Source: an uncultured Bacilli bacterium (GTDB lineage Bacteria > Bacillota_I > Bacilli_A > RF39 > UBA660). From it: 6,094 nt of DNA. Under the pieces are notes generated by a model. That model did not search any database, was not told the DNA's origin, and saw only the letters and a list, made by a program, of their open reading frames with translations. Shown here piece after piece: positions 3,415 to 6,094 of this stretch (positions within the stretch are counted from its first letter, which is position 1; every line of letters begins with the position of its first letter). The stretch is taken from positions 1 to 6,094 of the forward strand of contig CANQNA010000086.1 in NCBI GenBank assembly GCA_947625005.1, written 5' to 3'. Both the position numbers and the translations under genes were made by a program.

Positions 3415-4848
3415 TTGTATGATGGTAAACAAGTACTAAGAGTAGAAACAAAATTTAAGCAAAAAGATTTATATAATATTGGAGTAGAAATGAACGATAG
3501 AAAAGGTACAGGAAATTATGATAAAGATAGAAGTAAATTCAATATTAATTATGTATCTATAAATGAAAGGAACCTTTATCAAGAAGTTAAACAAATTTTA
3601 AAAAAAAGAAATATAGAATACTTAAAAAAGTCTAACACAAATTTATTAAACGGAATCACATTTACTAGTGGTTATGAGTTCTTTGAAGCATTAGGAATGA
3701 AATTCGTTGATAGCGATAGAATATATCAAACAGGTGACAAAAAAGGACAAATTGTAAAAGTGCCTTATATAAAGTCTAATGAAGATATACCAAGAGCTGT
3801 AACTTATTTTTTTGATTCTTGTATGGATTATTTAAAAGAGTTTGTAGGAGAAGAAAATATTATTCTTGCTCAAATACATTATGACGAAGATACACCCCAC
3901 TTACAAGCTTATTTCTTACCTATTGTAAATGAAGTAAGTCGAAAATGTTATGTTAAAGATAAAGATGGAAAAGTCATTAAAGATAAAATTACAAATAAAA
4001 ATGGAGAAATTACTTTTGTTCCAAAGTTATTACGTGATAATAATGGACAAATTGTTTATGAAAAAATGAAAGGATGTTTTCTAAATAATGACCAATTTTG
4101 GAAAAATAAGGGTGGACAAAATTCTTTTGCTAAAATGCAAGATAGTTTTAATGAATACATAACAAAACGTGGTTTTAAACTAGATAGAGGAAATATTGGA
4201 GCCCATATAGAACATAAAACCAAAATAGAATATGAAATTGAAGAAAATAAGGCTGAATTAGCGAATTTAAAGAAAGAAAAAGAAGAAACCTTACAGATTA
4301 TTGAAACCTCTAAAAATAGTCTTATAGAAGTCAATAAAGCTGTTAATAAAGATGTATTAAATCCTAAAAAAACAATAGTTGGATATAACTCAAATGATAT
4401 ACAAAATATTATAGATTATTCTAAAGGTTTAGAACAAATTAATATTTTACAGCAAAATGAAATTAAAACTAAAGATTTAGCCATAAAAAAATTAACAACT
4501 GAAAATGAAAGTTTTAAGAATAATACAGAACTAATCAAGAGAGATAATTTAATTAAAGAACAAAAATCAACGATTAAAAAACAAAAAACTGAAATAAATA
4601 GACTTAATGATTTAATAGATATTTTAGAAAATAATATAGGTATCTTAAAAAATAAATTTGAACAAGAAATAAATAAATGGAAAAATAGATTCAAAAAAAT
4701 GTGTCGTGCGATTGATAAGTTACTAGCTAGAGATACACAAAAAGAAATTGAAGATTACGAAAAATACGAGGATTTAGCAGATACTATCAATTGTGAGTAT
4801 GATAAAGATGAAAATAAAGACAAAAATGATTTAGATATTGAAATATAG
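3415..4848 (+). CDS. MobV-type (Mob/Pre) relaxase, variant active site, 477 aa
   Basis: This should be the mobilization relaxase that nicks oriT and leads the strand into a helper conjugation channel. Numbered from the TTG at 3415, the N-terminal domain is about residues 1-262. Motif I reads GVEMNDRKG (23-31), where pMV158 MobM has KHNER with its nucleophilic His22. The metal-binding motif is HYDEDTPHLQAY (155-166), matching MobM HLDESTPHMH except that the last His is Gln164. QFWKNKGGQNSFAKMQDSF and GFKLDRG are typical of Mob_Pre proteins. Residues about 265-445 are a long Lys/Glu coiled coil, and the tail is acidic. The length is usual for MobV. It sits directly downstream of the oriT candidate and 20 bp before the integrase gene. 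The His replacements suggest a divergent subfamily or altered chemistry. A start at 3391 would add 8 residues. Confidence 0.85.
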   Translation: MYDGKQVLRVETKFKQKDLYNIGVEMNDRKGTGNYDKDRSKFNINYVSINERNLYQEVKQILKKRNIEYLKKSNTNLLNGITFTSGYEFFEALGMKFVDSDRIYQTGDKKGQIVKVPYIKSNEDIPRAVTYFFDSCMDYLKEFVGEENIILAQIHYDEDTPHLQAYFLPIVNEVSRKCYVKDKDGKVIKDKITNKNGEITFVPKLLRDNNGQIVYEKMKGCFLNNDQFWKNKGGQNSFAKMQDSFNEYITKRGFKLDRGNIGAHIEHKTKIEYEIEENKAELANLKKEKEETLQIIETSKNSLIEVNKAVNKDVLNPKKTIVGYNSNDIQNIIDYSKGLEQINILQQNEIKTKDLAIKKLTTENESFKNNTELIKRDNLIKEQKSTIKKQKTEINRLNDLIDILENNIGILKNKFEQEINKWKNRFKKMCRAIDKLLARDTQKEIEDYEKYEDLADTINCEYDKDENKDKNDLDIEI

Positions 4849-4868
4849 AAAGGTCGTGAATTAAATAT

Positions 4869-5978
4869 ATGTCTGTTTATCAAGAAAAAAATAAAAAATT
4901 GTTACCCAAAAATGGAAATAGTTGGTATTATCGTTGCTATTATACTGATGTATATGGCAAAAGGAAACAGAAAAAATCCAAAAAATATAAAAGCAAAACT
5001 ATTGCCAAAGAAGAGGAAAGAATATTTTTAGAACGTATTAAAAATAATAAACTTACTTATAAAAATATCGATTTTCCTTGCCTTTACAATTCCTGGTGGG
5101 AAATAAAGAAAAAGAAATTAAAAATAACCAATGCAAACAATTTAAAACCATCTTTAGATAAAAATATATTAACATTTTTTGAATCTTACAATTTATCAAG
5201 TATCAATACAACAATTATTAATGATTACTTAAATTTTATGGAACAAAAAAAATTGTCAATTAATTATACAAATAGTCTAATTAGTTACTGTCGTGAATGC
5301 TTTGAGTATGCTAGTATATATTATGATTTTGATATTAAAATTGCGAATCATTTGACTAAATTTAGAAATGATAAACCTAAAGAAAAATTAAAAGATAGCG
5401 AATTTAATTTTTGGACGATTGACGAATTTAATCATTTTATAAAATATGTTGATAATTTTTATTATAAACTAATCTTTATATTTCTATATCGAACAGGGTT
5501 AAGAATTGGAGAATTTTTAGCATTAAGATGGAATGATATTGATTTAAAAAATAAAACTTTAAATATTTCAAAAGAACTAGCTCATGGCTTAATAATTAAA
5601 CCTAAAACAAAAAATTCTATTAGAATCGTTGATTTAGATGATTATTTAATAAAATTATTATTAATCTATCAAAATGAACAGCAAAAAATATATGGATATA
5701 ATGAGCAATGGTATCTTTTCGGTGGTTTAAAGCCAACAAGTAATACGACTTTACGAAGACATTTTAACAAATATATTAAAATTGCAAATGTGAAACATAT
5801 TACAATTCATGGATTTAGACATTCACATGTATCATTACTTATTTATCTAGGTTGTGATAGTAGAGATGTAGCAGAACGTGTTGGGGATACAGTACAAACT
5901 ATTGAAAGTACATATTATCACATGTTTCCTAAAAAGAAAAAAGAAACTATTAATAGATTAAATGATATTGACAGATAA
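4869..5978 (+). CDS. int: Tyrosine integrase, Tn916/lambda type, 369 aa
   Basis: Integrates and excises the element by recombination at the 16-bp cores. Residues about 15-55 (NSWYYRCYYTDVYGKRKQKK onward) form an arm-binding domain like that of Tn916 integrase. Residues about 68-165 form the SAM-like core-binding domain. The catalytic domain has Arg212 in TGLRIGEFLAL, Lys246 in KPKTKNSIRI, His314 and Arg317 in HGFRHSH, and nucleophile Tyr349 in ESTYYHMFP. The box between them reads VGDTVQTI, with Asp where many integrases have His; this is common in this Gram-positive subgroup. Full length for the family. The start is the only in-frame ATG after a stop at 4857. The nearest Shine-Dalgarno (AAAGG, 4849-4853) is rather far, 15 bases, so initiation may be weak or coupled to the relaxase 20 bp upstream. 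It lies beside attR, as usual. Confidence 0.95.
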   Translation: MSVYQEKNKKLLPKNGNSWYYRCYYTDVYGKRKQKKSKKYKSKTIAKEEERIFLERIKNNKLTYKNIDFPCLYNSWWEIKKKKLKITNANNLKPSLDKNILTFFESYNLSSINTTIINDYLNFMEQKKLSINYTNSLISYCRECFEYASIYYDFDIKIANHLTKFRNDKPKEKLKDSEFNFWTIDEFNHFIKYVDNFYYKLIFIFLYRTGLRIGEFLALRWNDIDLKNKTLNISKELAHGLIIKPKTKNSIRIVDLDDYLIKLLLIYQNEQQKIYGYNEQWYLFGGLKPTSNTTLRRHFNKYIKIANVKHITIHGFRHSHVSLLIYLGCDSRDVAERVGDTVQTIESTYYHMFPKKKKETINRLNDIDR

Positions 5979-6020
5979 GGCGAAAAAAGAGTGTCTTATC
6001 TGTCAATTTTTTTATATTTT
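5967..6020 (+). terminator. Intrinsic terminator of the mobility operon
   Basis: ATTGACAGATAAG (5967-5979) is perfectly complementary to CTTATCTGTCAAT (5995-6007), a 13-bp stem that can extend by a few pairs inward. A long T-rich tail (6007-6020) follows. The integrase TAA stop (5976-5978) lies inside the stem, so ribosomes terminating there would cover the 5' arm. Confidence 0.9.
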
Positions 6021-6030
6021 TTTTAAAATT

Positions 6031-6052
6031 AAGACCTAAATAAGTCCTAAAA
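6031..6052 (+). repeat. Right arm-type integrase binding sites
   Basis: AAGACCTAAAT (6031-6041) followed by AAGTCCTAAAA (6042-6052) repeats the left pair at 183-204 with one change (A to T in the second unit) and in the same orientation. An A/T-rich lead-in (AAAATTAA at right, AAAATTTTAA at left) is also shared. These are best read as binding sites for the integrase N-terminal domain. Confidence 0.7.
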
Positions 6053-6080
6053 AAATTAAAACTCCCTAAAATAGGGAGTT
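6049..6080 (-). terminator. Inward-facing terminator-like hairpin at the right end
   Basis: AACTCCCTA (6060-6068) and TAGGGAGTT (6072-6080) are perfect complements with a 3-nt loop. Read on the minus strand, the stem is followed by TTAATTTTTTT, so it could stop transcription entering from the right flank. The stem arms match those at 64-115. Its outer arm overlaps the first two bases of attR. Confidence 0.5.
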
Positions 6081-6094
6081 AATTTCATAATGGC
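6079..6094. repeat. attR core, 16-bp direct repeat
   Basis: TTAATTTCATAATGGC repeats 40-55 exactly. The window ends on its last base, so the right flank and any further identity cannot be seen. It lies about 25 bp beyond the right arm-type sites. Confidence 0.8.

Larger units (their letters stand above)
40..6094. mobile_element. Complete integrative and mobilizable element, about 6.05 kb, attL to attR
   Basis: The element is delimited by identical 16-bp repeats at 40-55 and 6079-6094. Inside each repeat lie matching arm-type repeats and a matching inward-facing hairpin. It encodes its own tyrosine integrase next to attR, a MobV-type relaxase, a RepA-like ATPase, a small HTH protein, a double-HTH repressor and one unrecognised cargo-like gene. 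There is no secretion ATPase, coupling protein or other type IV secretion gene, so transfer would need a helper conjugative element; this makes it an IME rather than an ICE. Boundaries are seen directly. The class follows from gene content. Confidence 0.85.

Noticed and set aside
4056..4694. Two minus-strand frames of 92 codons each (4056-4334 and 4416-4694)
   Set aside because: They mirror the Lys/Glu-rich coiled coil of the relaxase, which reads as Phe/Leu/Ser-rich on the opposite strand. They are not real membrane proteins.

Overview
The window holds one almost self-contained mobile element of about 6.05 kb, running from a 16-bp direct repeat at 40-55 to the same repeat at 6079-6094. I read it as an integrative and mobilizable element (IME) bounded by attL and attR, with 39 bp of flanking DNA on the left and none on the right. 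The DNA is very AT-rich. Shine-Dalgarno sites are purine-rich, promoters are of sigma-A type, tryptophan is TGG, and no reading frame needs TGA read as an amino acid. The relaxase and integrase also look like Gram-positive families. All of this suggests a low-GC Bacillota host (Erysipelotrichia, Clostridia or similar). The sequence does not allow a genus call.

Left end (40-208): attL, then a hairpin with an inward T-rich tail (64-131), then two tandem 11-bp integrase arm-type sites (183-204). Next is a divergent pair: an unrecognised 127-aa protein on the minus strand (209-592) and a 71-aa XRE-type helix-turn-helix (HTH) protein on the plus strand (688-903). The two share a short control region with two related operator-like sites (611-650). 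A large stem (914-979) separates this pair from a minus-strand regulator of 183 aa (978-1529) that carries two XRE HTH domains in one chain.

Control region (1555-1939): a strong minus-strand promoter serves the double-HTH regulator. A near-consensus plus-strand promoter (TTGACA, 17 bp, TATATT) drives the mobility operon. Recurring GC-rich words with TGTCCA/TTGAC elements overlap both promoters and are probably the operators. The plus transcript has a leader of about 266 nt that is unusually structured. It contains an open 55-codon frame and three GCCG words spaced exactly 10 bp apart.

Mobility operon (1940-5978, plus strand): a 79-aa HTH protein resembling small excisionase/DUF3173-type proteins; a 317-aa RepA/DnaB-like P-loop ATPase; a 220-bp stretch packed with stem-loops that is the best oriT candidate; a MobV (Mob/Pre) relaxase variant; and a Tn916/lambda-type tyrosine integrase with an N-terminal arm-binding domain. 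A strong terminator whose stem contains the integrase stop codon closes the operon. The right end repeats the arm-type pair (6031-6052) and the inward hairpin (6060-6080) just before attR.

How it should work (inference): the double-HTH repressor keeps the operon off. On derepression the integrase, probably with the 79-aa protein, excises the element. The relaxase nicks oriT for mobilization by a helper conjugation machine, and the ATPase may support replication or unwinding of the excised circle. No type IV secretion genes are present. The least explained parts are the variant relaxase active site, the structured leader, and the cargo pair at 209-903.
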